A stretch of DNA of 64,000 nt from Sinorhizobium fredii USDA 205 (lineage in GTDB: Bacteria > Pseudomonadota > Alphaproteobacteria > Rhizobiales > Rhizobiaceae). A program made the translations under genes and the position numbers. This document shows, in pieces, positions 16,887 to 26,710 of this stretch; positions within the stretch are counted from its first letter, which is position 1; each line of letters begins with the position of its first letter. The notes below the pieces were generated by a model. That model ran no database searches and was not told the DNA's origin. It saw only the letters and a list, made by a program, of their open reading frames with translations. Where the stretch lies: contig NZ_AUTC01000199.1 in assembly GCF_001461695.1 (NCBI RefSeq), positions 1 to 64,000 on the forward strand, written 5' to 3'.

Positions 16887-18284
16887 ATGATTTTTGGCCG
16901 CCGAGCCTTGCCGGCTCTTGTTCTTGCGATTGCCTTGTCGAGCCCAGCCGCAGCGCAGGATAACAAGACCGTCCCGCAATCCCACACCGAAATGCAGCTC
17001 TCCTTCGCGCCGCTGGTCAAACAGACGGCAAATGCCGTGGTGAATGTCTATGCGGAGCGGGTGGTCGAGCGGCGATCGGTCTTTGCCGGCGATCCTTTCT
17101 TCGAGGAGTTCTTCGGCCAGCGGATGCCGAACCGCACGGAAAAGCAGTCGTCGCTTGGTTCGGGCGTGGTCGTCCGCCGCGATGGCATCGTCGTCACCAA
17201 CAACCACGTCATCGAGGGGGCGGACGACATCAAGGTGGCGCTTGCCGACGGGCGAGAGTATCCCTGCAAGATCATCCTCAAGGACGATCGCCTCGACCTC
17301 GCGGTGATGAAGATCGAATCGGATGGTCCGTTCGACATCATCCCGATCGGCGATTCGGATGCGGTCGAGGTCGGCGACCTGGTCCTGGCGATGGGCAACC
17401 CGTTCGGGGTCGGGCAGACGGTGACCAGCGGCATCGTCTCGGCGCTCGCCCGCAACCAGGTTTCTTCCGGCGATTTCGGTTTCTTCATCCAGACCGACGC
17501 GGCGATCAATCCGGGCAATTCCGGTGGCGGGCTGATCAACATGAAGGGTGAACTGATCGGCATCAACACCGCGATCTTCTCGCGGGGCGGCGGCTCGAAC
17601 GGCGTCGGCTTCGCGATCCCGGCAAATCTGGTCAAGGTCTTCGTGGCGTCGGCGGAGGGCGGTGGCGGCTCCTTCATCCGTCCCTTCGTCGGCGCGACCT
17701 TCGAGCCGGTTACCTCCGATGTCGCCGAAGCGCTCGGCCTCGATCGCGCCCGTGGTGCGCTGGTGACGGCCGTTCAGCCGGGCGGACCGGCGGCGAATGC
17801 CGGCATGAAGCCGGGGCAGGTGGTCACGGCCGTCAACGGCATATCGGTGGAGCACCCGGATGCCCTCGGCTACCGGCTGACGACCGTCGGCATCGGCCAT
17901 GAAGCACGGGTGACGGTTGCCGAACACGGCGAGGCCCACGACATCACCCTGAAGCTGGAGCGGGCACCGGAAACCGCGCCGCGCGACGAACGGCTGATCG
18001 AGGGGAGGAACCCCTTTGCCGGTGCAGTCGTCGCCAATCTTTCGCCGCGCCTCGCGGATGAACTGCGCATGCCGACATCGCTGCAGGGGGTCGTCGTCAC
18101 CGAGGTCAATCGCGGCTCGCCGGCGGCGCGCATTGGCCTTGAGCCGAAAGATATCGTACGCTCCGTCAATGGAACGCCGATCGACAATTCGAAGACGCTG
18201 GAAAGCGTCGTTGCCGAAGACGCCTCGTTCTGGCGTGTCGAGATCGAGCGCGACGGCCAGCTTATCCGACAGTTCTTCCGATGA
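16887..18284 (+). CDS. Do-family periplasmic serine protease (DegP/DegQ-like)
   Basis: A periplasmic protease/chaperone that degrades misfolded proteins. A Sec signal covers residues 1-24 (ends PAAAQ). The catalytic triad is visible as His107 in VVTNNHVIEG, Asp137 in DRLDLAVMK and Ser212 in NPGNSGGGL. Two PDZ-like regions follow (about 265-350 and 375-460), the first with GALVTAVQPGGPAANAGMKPG. The 465-residue length fits. It has a GAAAGGGAG ribosome site, overlaps rarA by 4 bases and is divergent from msrPQ. Rhizobia have several paralogues, so I do not give a symbol. Confidence 0.93.
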   Translation: MIFGRRALPALVLAIALSSPAAAQDNKTVPQSHTEMQLSFAPLVKQTANAVVNVYAERVVERRSVFAGDPFFEEFFGQRMPNRTEKQSSLGSGVVVRRDGIVVTNNHVIEGADDIKVALADGREYPCKIILKDDRLDLAVMKIESDGPFDIIPIGDSDAVEVGDLVLAMGNPFGVGQTVTSGIVSALARNQVSSGDFGFFIQTDAAINPGNSGGGLINMKGELIGINTAIFSRGGGSNGVGFAIPANLVKVFVASAEGGGGSFIRPFVGATFEPVTSDVAEALGLDRARGALVTAVQPGGPAANAGMKPGQVVTAVNGISVEHPDALGYRLTTVGIGHEARVTVAEHGEAHDITLKLERAPETAPRDERLIEGRNPFAGAVVANLSPRLADELRMPTSLQGVVVTEVNRGSPAARIGLEPKDIVRSVNGTPIDNSKTLESVVAEDASFWRVEIERDGQLIRQFFR

Positions 18285-19591
18285 GCGATCTCTTCTCCCC
18301 CGTTGAACCGCCTGAGATGGCCTCGGCAAGACCGCTTGCCGATCGGCTGCGGCCGCGCACGCTCGCCGAGGTGACCGGGCAGGAACATCTGACCGGTGCG
18401 GATGGCGCGCTGACGCGGATGATCGCGTCGGGATCGCTCGGCTCGATGATCTTCTGGGGACCGCCAGGTACCGGCAAGACCACAGTCGCCCGCCTGCTTT
18501 CCGGGGAGGCCGGCCTCGCCTTCGAGCAGATCTCGGCGATCTTCTCCGGCGTCGCCGACCTCAAGAAGGTTTTCGAGTCCGCTCGTGCCCGGCGCATGTC
18601 GGGACGCCAGACATTGCTCTTCGTCGACGAGATTCATCGCTTCAATCGCGCCCAGCAGGACAGTTTCCTGCCCGTTATGGAAGACGGTACGGTGATCCTG
18701 GTCGGGGCCACGACCGAGAATCCGTCATTCGAGCTCAACGCCGCGCTGCTCTCGCGGGCGCGGGTGCTGACATTCAAGCCGCATGATGAGACGAGCCTGG
18801 AGGAACTCCTGACACGCGCCGAGCAGGCCGAGGGCAAGCCGCTGCCGCTCGACGCGGACGCCCGCGGCAGCCTGATCCGCATGGCGGATGGCGATGGCCG
18901 GGCGGTGCTGACGCTAGCCGAGGAGGTTTGGCGAGCGGCGCGCCAGGACGAGGTTTTCGACACCGAAGCGCTGCGGGAAATCGTCCAGCGCCGTGCGCCG
19001 GTCTACGACAAGGGCCAGGACGGTCACTACAATCTGATCTCGGCGCTGCATAAGTCCGTTCGCGGATCCGACCCGGATGCGGCGCTCTACTATCTCTGCC
19101 GGATGTTCGATGCAGGCGAGGATCCCTTGTATATCGGCAGGCGGCTGGTGCGCATGGCCGTCGAGGATATCGGCCTTGCCGATCCGCAGGCGCTGGTGAT
19201 CTGCAACGCCGCCAAGGATGCCTATGACTACCTCGGTTCGCCGGAAGGGGAACTGGCGCTGGCACAGGCCTGCGTCTATGTCGCCACGGCGCCGAAATCG
19301 AACGCGCTCTATACAGCCTATAAAGGGGCTATGCGCGCGGCCAAGGAAAACGGCTCGTTGCTGCCGCCGAAGCATATTCTCAATGCCCCGACCAAGCTCA
19401 TGAAGGGCGAGGGCTACGGCGACGGCTACCGCTACGATCATGACGAACCGGATGCATTTTCCGGCCAGGATTATTTCCCCGAGAAGATGGGCCGGAAGAC
19501 CTTCTATGATCCTCCGGAGCGCGGCTTCGAGCGGGACATCCGCAAGCGGCTCGAGTGGTGGGCGAAACTGCGCCGCGAGCGGAATTCCTGA
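18281..19591 (+). CDS. rarA: Replication-associated recombination protein A (RarA/MgsA)
   Basis: RarA is a clamp-loader-like AAA+ ATPase acting at stalled replication forks. Walker A GPPGTGKT is at residues 60-67, Walker B is in LLFVDEIHRFN, and the C-terminal MgsA region has PVYDKGQDGHYNLISALHKS. The 436-residue length is normal. The ATG overlaps the protease stop in ATGA, so the two genes are probably co-translated although their functions differ. Confidence 0.95.
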   Translation: MSDLFSPVEPPEMASARPLADRLRPRTLAEVTGQEHLTGADGALTRMIASGSLGSMIFWGPPGTGKTTVARLLSGEAGLAFEQISAIFSGVADLKKVFESARARRMSGRQTLLFVDEIHRFNRAQQDSFLPVMEDGTVILVGATTENPSFELNAALLSRARVLTFKPHDETSLEELLTRAEQAEGKPLPLDADARGSLIRMADGDGRAVLTLAEEVWRAARQDEVFDTEALREIVQRRAPVYDKGQDGHYNLISALHKSVRGSDPDAALYYLCRMFDAGEDPLYIGRRLVRMAVEDIGLADPQALVICNAAKDAYDYLGSPEGELALAQACVYVATAPKSNALYTAYKGAMRAAKENGSLLPPKHILNAPTKLMKGEGYGDGYRYDHDEPDAFSGQDYFPEKMGRKTFYDPPERGFERDIRKRLEWWAKLRRERNS

Positions 19592-19675
19592 CCAGCCGTG
19601 CCGGCGGTGCAAGGCTGGTTTGCCGCCCAACCTCTTGCTGCCCATACGCGCTTGTGGCATAGGAGAGCCACGATC

Positions 19676-19727
19676 GCAGACGGCTGCACGGATCTACAGA
19701 TCCGAACACCCGCGGGGACGGCCTCGC
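19676..19727 (+). promoter_or_regulatory. Guanidine-II (mini-ykkC) riboswitch candidate
   Basis: Two hairpins each carry the ACGR tetraloop that defines this class: GCAG-ACGG-CTGC (19676-19687) and GCGGGG-ACGG-CCTCGC (19712-19727). The linker holds a third perfect hairpin, CGGATC-TACA-GATCCG (19689-19704). The second ACGG hairpin ends 8 bases before the AAGGAG (19736-19741) of the downstream SMR gene. In known examples guanidinium makes the two loops pair and frees the ribosome site. The class commonly precedes guanidinium exporters, which matches this gene. Confidence 0.75.
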
Positions 19728-19748
19728 TCCAGATGAAGGAGTTTGATA

Positions 19749-20063
19749 ATGGCCTGGTTCACGCTGCTGCTCGCCGGAATTCTCGAAATCGGTTGGGCGA
19801 TCGGTCTCAAATACACGGATGGGTTTACGCGGTTCACGCCGACGGTACTGACGGTCGGGTCCATGGTCCTAAGCGTCGTTCTGCTCGGCATCGCGGTGCG
19901 TTCGCTGCCGCTCGGTACGGCCTATGCCGTTTGGACCGGCATAGGTACCGTCGGCACCGTGATCCTCGGCATCATTCTTTTTGCAGAGCCAGTCACGGCC
20001 GCGCGCCTCGGCTGCATCGGCCTGATCGTCGCCGGTATTGCCGGTCTCAAGCTCGCAGCCTAA
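19749..20063 (+). CDS. gdx: SMR-family exporter, probable guanidinium exporter Gdx (SugE)
   Basis: A 104-residue small multidrug resistance protein with four hydrophobic helices. It has the conserved Glu13 in AGILEIGWAIGLKYT that couples proton and substrate, and the SugE/Gdx-type sequence rather than the EmrE type. The ATG at 19749 has AAGGAG 7 bases upstream; an in-frame TTG at 19743 is less likely. The upstream guanidine-II-like element argues that the substrate is guanidinium rather than general quaternary ammonium compounds. That substrate call is inferred. Confidence 0.88.
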   Translation: MAWFTLLLAGILEIGWAIGLKYTDGFTRFTPTVLTVGSMVLSVVLLGIAVRSLPLGTAYAVWTGIGTVGTVILGIILFAEPVTAARLGCIGLIVAGIAGLKLAA

Positions 20064-20100
20064 CGCATAGTAAGGCCTCTGCCGCAACGGCAGGCGCCTC

Positions 20101-20883
20101 CTACCTCAGCGCGTCGAGTACGGCGGTGGCCGCCTGCATTTCCTGCCAGCGCTTCTCGCGCCGGTGGAAGGCTTCCTCGTCGGTGCCCCAATGCTCGATC
20201 TGCCAGTCCTCATCCACATGGGCGGCCGACCAGGCATTTTCCGCTGAGAGCTGGCCCATGCCGAAGGCGAGCGCGAGCAGCGCCGACCCGGTCAGTGTGG
20301 TGATCGTGTGCAGGCAGGCGAGACCGAGCGGCGTTGCAAAGGCGCGCAGGCCCTCGGCATAGGCGGTAATCGCCTCGCGCGGCTGTTCCTGGTGGATGAC
20401 CCCCTCGGCGAGGATGAAGCGGGCGCCGAGCGATTGGGCAGCCCAATCGAGAACCGGGTTCCAGATGGCATTCTGCCGTTCCACCAGCCCGGCGGGGCTA
20501 TCGGCGCGATAGCAGAGAAGATCGCTGCCGGCAAACCGCAGGATGTCGTCGAAGACCGCGCGCTGGTCGAGCGCCACGCCGTCAATGGCCGTGTTGACGA
20601 TGCGGGTCAGCGGCATGGCCGAAGGGTCGATGATATCGGCCTGTGCGTCCCACTCGGCGGCCAGCAGTTCTGCGAGCTTGACAGTCGGGACGGCGAGCGG
20701 CCGCCTTGCCGGCGTGCGGACCGACCGTCCGTCGAGGAGGATGGCGTGGCCGCCGCCTTCCGCCTGGGCGACACCGACAGTCTTATAGAAACGTTTTGCC
20801 AGCGGCTTCTGCATCTGGATCTGCGCGCGGCGCACCGGATCTTCGTGGCTGAGGCTGCTCAAGTCGTCGCGAATATCAGGCAT
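20101..20883 (-). CDS. ATP12 family chaperone (F1-ATPase assembly)
   Basis: A 260-residue homologue of mitochondrial Atp12, which binds the F1 alpha subunit during ATP synthase assembly; the family is common in alphaproteobacteria. Typical stretches are KRFYKTVGVAQ, HAILLDGRSVRTPARRPLAVP and the C-terminal AFGMGQLSAENAWSAAHVDE. I chose MPDIRDDLSSLS (start 20883) because earlier in-frame codons are antisense to the neighbouring gene. It overlaps the HAD gene by 8 bases in one minus-strand operon. Confidence 0.88.
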   Translation of the reverse strand: MPDIRDDLSSLSHEDPVRRAQIQMQKPLAKRFYKTVGVAQAEGGGHAILLDGRSVRTPARRPLAVPTVKLAELLAAEWDAQADIIDPSAMPLTRIVNTAIDGVALDQRAVFDDILRFAGSDLLCYRADSPAGLVERQNAIWNPVLDWAAQSLGARFILAEGVIHQEQPREAITAYAEGLRAFATPLGLACLHTITTLTGSALLALAFGMGQLSAENAWSAAHVDEDWQIEHWGTDEEAFHRREKRWQEMQAATAVLDALR

Positions 20884-21541
20884 GGTTCGCTTCCATCCAT
20901 TCGATAATGTCTGCCGGCACCCGGGCAATGTGATCGGCGCCGGCCTCGACCAGGTCCGGAACGCTGGCATAACCCCAGGCGACCCCGAGGGCGCCGGCGC
21001 CAGCCGCCTTTGCCATCTGCATATCGTAAATCGCGTCGCCGATGACAATGGTGTCCCTCGGGTCGACGCCCGCCTCGACGCAGCACTCCATCACCATGGC
21101 CGGGTGCGGCTTCGAGGGACAGTCGTCTGCAGTCCGCGAGACGAAGAACAGCTTGTCGAAGCCGTGGGTCGCGGCAATGTGCCGGAGGCCCTGCCTCGAC
21201 TTTCCGGTCACCGCGCCGATCAACACTTCGTCGCGGGCGGCCAGGACTTGCATCATCTTGGCAATGCCCGGAAACAGCGCTTCCTGGAAGATCCGTTCGC
21301 TGCGTACCGAGCTGAAGATGGCCTTGTAATGTGTCGTCATCGCGGTGGCGCGGTCGTCGACGTGAAGCTGGCCGAGCAACCGGGCAATCGCGATGTCGAG
21401 CGTCAGCCCGATGATCGATTTCGTAGCCCCGGCCTCGGGCCGGCGAAGCTCGAAAGCATCGAAGGTGCGGCTCATCACCTCATGGATGAGGCCGGCGCTG
21501 TCGACCAGCGTTCCGTCGCAATCGAAGAGCACCAGCTTCAT
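20876..21541 (-). CDS. HAD-family phosphatase (phosphoglycolate-phosphatase-like)
   Basis: A 221-residue haloacid dehalogenase-type hydrolase. Motif I is FDCDGTLVDSAG (Asp7, Asp9), motif II is in LIGAVTGKSRQGL, and motif IV is DTIVIGDAIYDMQMAKAAG. The ATG at 21541 shares its A with the TGA stop of the upstream pseudouridine synthase, indicating translational coupling; a TTG one codon earlier is in frame. The substrate is unknown, and it sits between rluC-like and ATP12 genes in an operon conserved in rhizobia as far as I recall. Confidence 0.85.
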   Translation of the reverse strand: MKLVLFDCDGTLVDSAGLIHEVMSRTFDAFELRRPEAGATKSIIGLTLDIAIARLLGQLHVDDRATAMTTHYKAIFSSVRSERIFQEALFPGIAKMMQVLAARDEVLIGAVTGKSRQGLRHIAATHGFDKLFFVSRTADDCPSKPHPAMVMECCVEAGVDPRDTIVIGDAIYDMQMAKAAGAGALGVAWGYASVPDLVEAGADHIARVPADIIEWMEANHA

Positions 21542-22533
21542 CAATCGTCCTCGCCGGCGGCGTTCTCGTCCAAGCCGAGCAGGTTCCAGCTCTGCACCAT
21601 ATGCGGCGGCAGGGGGGCCGTAATCTTCAGACGGCCGCCGTTCGGATGCGGAATATCGATACAGCGGGCGTGCAGGTGCAGCCGGTTCTGCATGCCGCCG
21701 GGGAAGGTCCAGTTGACGTCCGCCTCGAAATATTTCGGGTCGCCGATGATCGGATGGCCGATATGGGCGGCGTGGACGCGCAACTGATGGGTGCGGCCGG
21801 TATAGGGCTCCATTTCCAGCCAGGCGAGGTTCTGGCCGGCCTGCTCGACGATCCGATAATAGGAAATGGCGTGGTCGGCGCCGTCGTCGCCGTGCTTGGC
21901 GATCCGCATCCGGTCGCCGTCCGGCGTCTGCTCCTTGACCAGCCAGGTGGAGATACGGTCCTCGCGCTTGCGCGGAACGCCCTTGACCAGCGACCAGTAA
22001 ATCTTCCGGGTGTCGCGTTCGCGAAAGGCGGCCGTCAGTTGCTGAGCCGCGCCGCGCGTCCGGGCGATGACGAGCACGCCGGATGTATCGCGGTCCAGCC
22101 GATGGACGAGGCGCGGCTTCTCGCCCTTCTGGCTCGTCCAGGCCTCGAGCATCTTGTCGATGTGTCGGCTGACGCCGGAGCCGCCCTGCACGGCGAGGCC
22201 GGCCGGCTTGTTGAGCACGATGACCTTGGCATCCTCGTGCAGCACCATGCGCGACAGCAGTTCACCATCGGAGGAATGGCGGAGATCCCGCCCGCCGATC
22301 GGACCGGATTTCGTCTCCTTCGCGTCGACACCAAGCGGCGGAACGCGGATCGTCTGGCCGGGCTGTATGCGCGTGTCGGATTTCGCCCGTGCCCCGTCGA
22401 CGCGGATCTGGCCGGAACGCAACAGCTTCTGCAGCGGGCCGAACCCCAAGCCCGGATAATGCACCTTGAACCAGCGGTCGAGGCGCATGCCCGCCTCGTC
22501 ACCGTCCACCTGCCTGTGTTCTATGCCTGCCAT
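21541..22533 (-). CDS. RluC/RluD-family 23S rRNA pseudouridine synthase
   Basis: An enzyme that isomerises uridine to pseudouridine in rRNA. An N-terminal S4 RNA-binding domain (about residues 15-75, RLDRWFKVHYPGLGFGPLQKL) precedes the catalytic domain with the Asp motif HRLDRDTSGVLVIA. The 330-residue length fits RluC. I chose MAGIEHRQVDGDEAG at 22533; the frame remains open to 22614 but the residues are not family-like. It is the first gene of the three-gene minus-strand operon with the HAD and ATP12 genes. Confidence 0.9.
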   Translation of the reverse strand: MAGIEHRQVDGDEAGMRLDRWFKVHYPGLGFGPLQKLLRSGQIRVDGARAKSDTRIQPGQTIRVPPLGVDAKETKSGPIGGRDLRHSSDGELLSRMVLHEDAKVIVLNKPAGLAVQGGSGVSRHIDKMLEAWTSQKGEKPRLVHRLDRDTSGVLVIARTRGAAQQLTAAFRERDTRKIYWSLVKGVPRKREDRISTWLVKEQTPDGDRMRIAKHGDDGADHAISYYRIVEQAGQNLAWLEMEPYTGRTHQLRVHAAHIGHPIIGDPKYFEADVNWTFPGGMQNRLHLHARCIDIPHPNGGRLKITAPLPPHMVQSWNLLGLDENAAGEDD

Positions 22534-22570
22534 CTGCCGCGATCCGCTTCCAATTCTACAAGGGGTGGCT

Positions 22571-22657
22571 TTAGACCATTGCGGGCAGCAGGACCAGTCC
22601 GGCGAACACAGCATGCGCCAAAAGAACGACGGCGCCGTGGAGGAGCCACGACACCAT
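22571..22657 (-). CDS. Possible 28-residue membrane peptide
   Basis: A short reading frame begins MVSWLLHGAVVLLAHAVFAG and would form one transmembrane helix ending PAMV. It lies between rluC-like and DUF1883 genes, 37 bases upstream of the rluC-like start on the same strand. No Shine-Dalgarno sequence is evident, and a random hydrophobic frame is possible. I do not recognise it. Confidence 0.2.
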   Translation of the reverse strand: MVSWLLHGAVVLLAHAVFAGLVLLPAMV

Positions 22658-22715
22658 TCGTTAAGCGCCCGCCGCTACTGTCGTAGCGATGTCTCATATA
22701 TGTCCGGTCGGCGCG

Positions 22716-23027
22716 ATGGCGAAGCAAGCTCTGAACTACACGCATTACGATCTGAAGGGCCAGAAGGCCGGCACACGGATCGAGATCACGCTATCGGCCG
22801 TTGCCAATGTTCGCCTGATGACCGATGTCAACTTCACGCGCTACACGGAAACGCTGAAGCATCAGTTCTTCGGCGGCGTGGCGCGGAAGTCGCCGCTGCG
22901 GATGACGATCCCCGAGACTGCGCACTGGCATCTGGTGATCGACACCGAAGGCCATCACGGCCTTGCGGAATCGAGCGTGCGCGTGATCGAGTCTGCCGGC
23001 CAGCCGCGTTTCCAGCCGGCCTCCTGA
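22716..23027 (+). CDS. DUF1883 domain protein
   Basis: A 103-residue protein of unknown function with the DUF1883 pattern: an N-terminal LNYTHYDLKG, NVRLMTDVNFTRY, FFGGVARKSPLRMTIPETAHWHLVID. No signal or membrane segment. An in-frame ATG at 22689 would add nine residues (MSHICPVGA); I prefer 22716 because family members start close to this point. It stands alone on the plus strand and is convergent with fghA, whose stop lies 13 bases away. Confidence 0.75.
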   Translation: MAKQALNYTHYDLKGQKAGTRIEITLSAVANVRLMTDVNFTRYTETLKHQFFGGVARKSPLRMTIPETAHWHLVIDTEGHHGLAESSVRVIESAGQPRFQPAS

Positions 23028-23040
23028 CGGGAAGGCCCGC

Positions 23041-23874
23041 TCAGCCGAGCCTCTCGGCGTGCCACTTCAGGTGATCGTCCATGAAGGTCGAGATGAAATA
23101 GTAGGAATGGTCGTAGCGCTCGTGCATGCGAAGCGTCAGGCTGATGCCGGTGCCCTTCACCGCCTCTTCGAAGAGCCACGGCCGCAATCCGTTCTCGAGG
23201 AAACCATCCGCCTTGCCCTGGTCGACCAGGAATTCCGGGAAGCGCGCCCCATCCTCGACCAGCGCACAGGCATCGTATTTTCGCCAGGCAGCTTTATCAG
23301 CGCCGAGATATTTCTCGAAGGCTCCGATGGACCAGTCGGCAGAAGACGGTGCGACGATCGGCGCAAAGGCCGAGCAGCTCCTGAAGCGCTCGGGGTTCTT
23401 GAGCGCGATGGTCATGGCGCCATGGCCGCCCATCGAATGGCCGAAGATACCCTGCCGGTCCATGTCGGCGCGGAAATGCTCGCGGACAAGGGCCGGCAGT
23501 TCCTCGGTGACGTAGCTGTACATCCGATAGTGTTCCGCCCACGGCTCCTCCGTCGCATCGAGGTAGAAGCCGGCGCCCTTGCCCATCTGCCAGTTCGTCA
23601 GTTCATCCGCCACGTCCGCCCCGCGCGGACTGGTATCCGGGCAGACGACGATCAGGCCGAGCTCGGCGGCCATGCGGCGGTATTCGCCCTTTTCCATGAC
23701 GTTGGCGTGGGTGCAGGTGAGGCCGGAGAGATACCAGAGCACCGGGCGCGGTTCGCGGGTCGCCTGTGGCGGCACGTAGACGGCGAAAGTCATTTCGCCC
23801 TTGCAGGCCTTGGAGTCATGGGCGAAGACGCCCTGCATGCCGCCATAAGCGGTGTTCTGCGAGATGACTTTCAT
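23041..23874 (-). CDS. fghA: S-formylglutathione hydrolase
   Basis: This esterase hydrolyses S-formylglutathione to formate and glutathione, the second step of glutathione-dependent formaldehyde detoxification. The nucleophile is Ser147 in IFGHSMGGHGAM; other esterase D motifs are LSGLTCTHANVMEKGEYRR and the C-terminal HERYDHSYYFISTF with the catalytic His. The 277-residue length is normal. Its start overlaps the DUF1345 gene by 4 bases, placing it at the end of the operon that begins with the class III alcohol dehydrogenase. Confidence 0.95.
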   Translation of the reverse strand: MKVISQNTAYGGMQGVFAHDSKACKGEMTFAVYVPPQATREPRPVLWYLSGLTCTHANVMEKGEYRRMAAELGLIVVCPDTSPRGADVADELTNWQMGKGAGFYLDATEEPWAEHYRMYSYVTEELPALVREHFRADMDRQGIFGHSMGGHGAMTIALKNPERFRSCSAFAPIVAPSSADWSIGAFEKYLGADKAAWRKYDACALVEDGARFPEFLVDQGKADGFLENGLRPWLFEEAVKGTGISLTLRMHERYDHSYYFISTFMDDHLKWHAERLG

Positions 23875-24551
23875 TGAATGCTCCCTGGAAGTGATGGAGC
23901 GCCGCCGGCAAGCTGGACCGCGGCGTTGACCGCGGCTGCGACGAGCACCGTGTTGAAGAAGAACGAGACGACCGCATGCATCAGGTTGACGCGTCGCATC
24001 GCCGTCGTGGTGATGGCAACGTCGGAGGTCTGGGCGGTCATGCCGATGACGAAGGCGAAATAGAGAAAATCATAGCCGCCGGGCGCCTCTGTCTCCGGAA
24101 AGGCCAGCCCACGCGAGGCGGGATCGCTGCCATCGGCGCGGCGGTTTGCGAGCCAGTAGAGATGGGCATAGTGCAGCGCCGCCATCGTATGGACGGTTGC
24201 CCATCCGAGGGTGACCGAGGCGAAGGCGAGGATCAATTCGACCGCACTGCCGTCGCCGGCACGATTGAGCGCGACGAACAGCGCCACCAGCGATACTGCG
24301 GCCGCCAAAATCGTCACTAGGAAGATGATCGGCTCCGGTTCGCCTGTATCGCGCGCATTTGCCTCGAGATAGCTCCCGGTGAGTTTCGTCAGCCGGAAGG
24401 CCGTGATTGTCAGGTAGATGCAGAAGAAGACGATGGCGGCGATCTCTATCGCCTCATCGCGAAACAGCACATGCCCGAGTGGCGCACTGACAAGGGCGCC
24501 GGCAAGCGCCAGGTAAAATGGCCAATGTCTCAGCCGGGTCTTCGATGTCAT
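23871..24551 (-). CDS. DUF1345 inner-membrane protein
   Basis: A 226-residue protein with about six hydrophobic segments and the DUF1345 pattern (ATVHTMAALHYAHLYW; GYDFLYFAFVIGMTAQTSDVAI). Function unknown. I chose the ATG at 24551 (MTSKTRLRHWPFYLA), which has a CGGAG upstream; a GTG at 24584 overlaps the previous stop and would add eleven residues. It lies between DUF188 and fghA genes in the formaldehyde operon, which hints at a link but does not show one. Confidence 0.8.
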   Translation of the reverse strand: MTSKTRLRHWPFYLALAGALVSAPLGHVLFRDEAIEIAAIVFFCIYLTITAFRLTKLTGSYLEANARDTGEPEPIIFLVTILAAAVSLVALFVALNRAGDGSAVELILAFASVTLGWATVHTMAALHYAHLYWLANRRADGSDPASRGLAFPETEAPGGYDFLYFAFVIGMTAQTSDVAITTTAMRRVNLMHAVVSFFFNTVLVAAAVNAAVQLAGGAPSLPGSIQ

Positions 24552-24580
24552 CGCCGCTCCGCGCCGTTGTTTCCCGCGCG

Positions 24581-25021
24581 TCACCTTTTGACCTGACGGC
24601 AGAGCCGGTCAAGCGTTTCGAGAAAGGCGGAGCGGTCTCGCCCGGTAAAGGAGGCGTTGTAGCCCTTGCTTTCGCCCGTCTCCCGCAAGTGCGCCCCGAG
24701 GTCTCGCATCGCCGAAGCGAGCCCGATATTCGCCTTGTCGAAGACCCGGCCGGTGGGCCCGGTGACGAGTGCACCGGCGGCGACGCAGCGCCCGGCAAGC
24801 GGCACATCGGCGGTGACGACGACATCGCCTTCGCCTGCATGCTCGGCGATCCAATTGTCCGCTGCGTCGAAACCCGCCGATACGATGACATTGTGCACCA
24901 TCGGGTCACGCGACGGCCGCAGCCCCGAATTGGCGACGAAGGTGACTTCGAAGCCGTGGCGTTCGGCCACCTTGAGGATTTCCGCCTTCACCGGGCAGGC
25001 ATCGGCATCGACATAGATCAT
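24581..25021 (-). CDS. DUF188/YaiI family protein (PIN-like fold)
   Basis: A 146-residue protein of the YaiI/YqxD family. The N-terminal MIYVDADACPVK with clustered acidic residues and the VVTADVPLAGRC and RVFDKANIG motifs are typical; these acidic residues form a PIN-like putative nuclease site, but no substrate is known. It follows the alcohol dehydrogenase by 71 bases and precedes the DUF1345 gene on the same strand. Confidence 0.87.
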   Translation of the reverse strand: MIYVDADACPVKAEILKVAERHGFEVTFVANSGLRPSRDPMVHNVIVSAGFDAADNWIAEHAGEGDVVVTADVPLAGRCVAAGALVTGPTGRVFDKANIGLASAMRDLGAHLRETGESKGYNASFTGRDRSAFLETLDRLCRQVKR

Positions 25022-25092
25022 CGGCAATCGACTTCCCGGCAGAACGGAAAGCGCCGGAACCGATCCGGCGCCCCGATATTTTCGTTGAGATT

Positions 25093-26220
<1,128 letters not shown>

Positions 26221-26314
26221 TGTTCTTCTCCCTCGAAAATCGCAACTGTTCGGCGATCGCACTGCAATCGTCAATACAACGACATGCGGCGCGCGTAAGC
26301 TGAAAATACATGAC

Positions 26315-26710
26315 TTATCGGATATTTCCCTCGATCCGCTCCAACTCGCTCTCAAGCGCCGCGATCGCTTCTCCGGTTTGTTCGTGGAGCCTCTTGACGA
26401 GTTCGAGCTGCTCGCGAAGCGCGGCATGCGAATGGGACGGCCCTTCGTCCGGGGCACGGCCGATTCCGGCAATCAGCCAGGCTGGCGTGACACCGAGCAC
26501 GCTGGCGAGCATGAAGAGCCTGTTCGTGCGAGGCTCGGCACGGTCGCGCTCCCAGGCGGATATGGTCTCGCCGCGCACGCCGACGCTGACCGCCAGTTCC
26601 TTGATCGATAGTTTTGCTGCGTCGCGCGCTCTCCAGATACGGCCGCCCAGCGTGTCGCCGTCTCCCGTCTGACGCAGGCGCGCGATCACGGTTTCGGTGG
26701 ATAAGCGCAT
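26315..26710 (-). CDS. XRE-family transcriptional regulator
   Basis: A 131-residue DNA-binding protein with a helix-turn-helix at about residues 35-80 (LSIKELAVSVGVRGETISAW) and a C-terminal predicted coiled coil (about 95-128, LREQLELVKRLHEQTGEAIA). It lies 94 bases upstream of frmA on the same strand, so it may regulate the formaldehyde operon or be a separate transcript; neither FrmR-like nor two-component features are present. The ligand is unknown. Confidence 0.85.
   Translation of the reverse strand: MRLSTETVIARLRQTGDGDTLGGRIWRARDAAKLSIKELAVSVGVRGETISAWERDRAEPRTNRLFMLASVLGVTPAWLIAGIGRAPDEGPSHSHAALREQLELVKRLHEQTGEAIAALESELERIEGNIR

Noticed and set aside
20073..20100. CTGCCG-CAA-CGGCAG hairpin between gdx and the ATP12 gene
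   Set aside because: The stem is only 6 pairs and no T run follows on either strand, so I did not call it a terminator.
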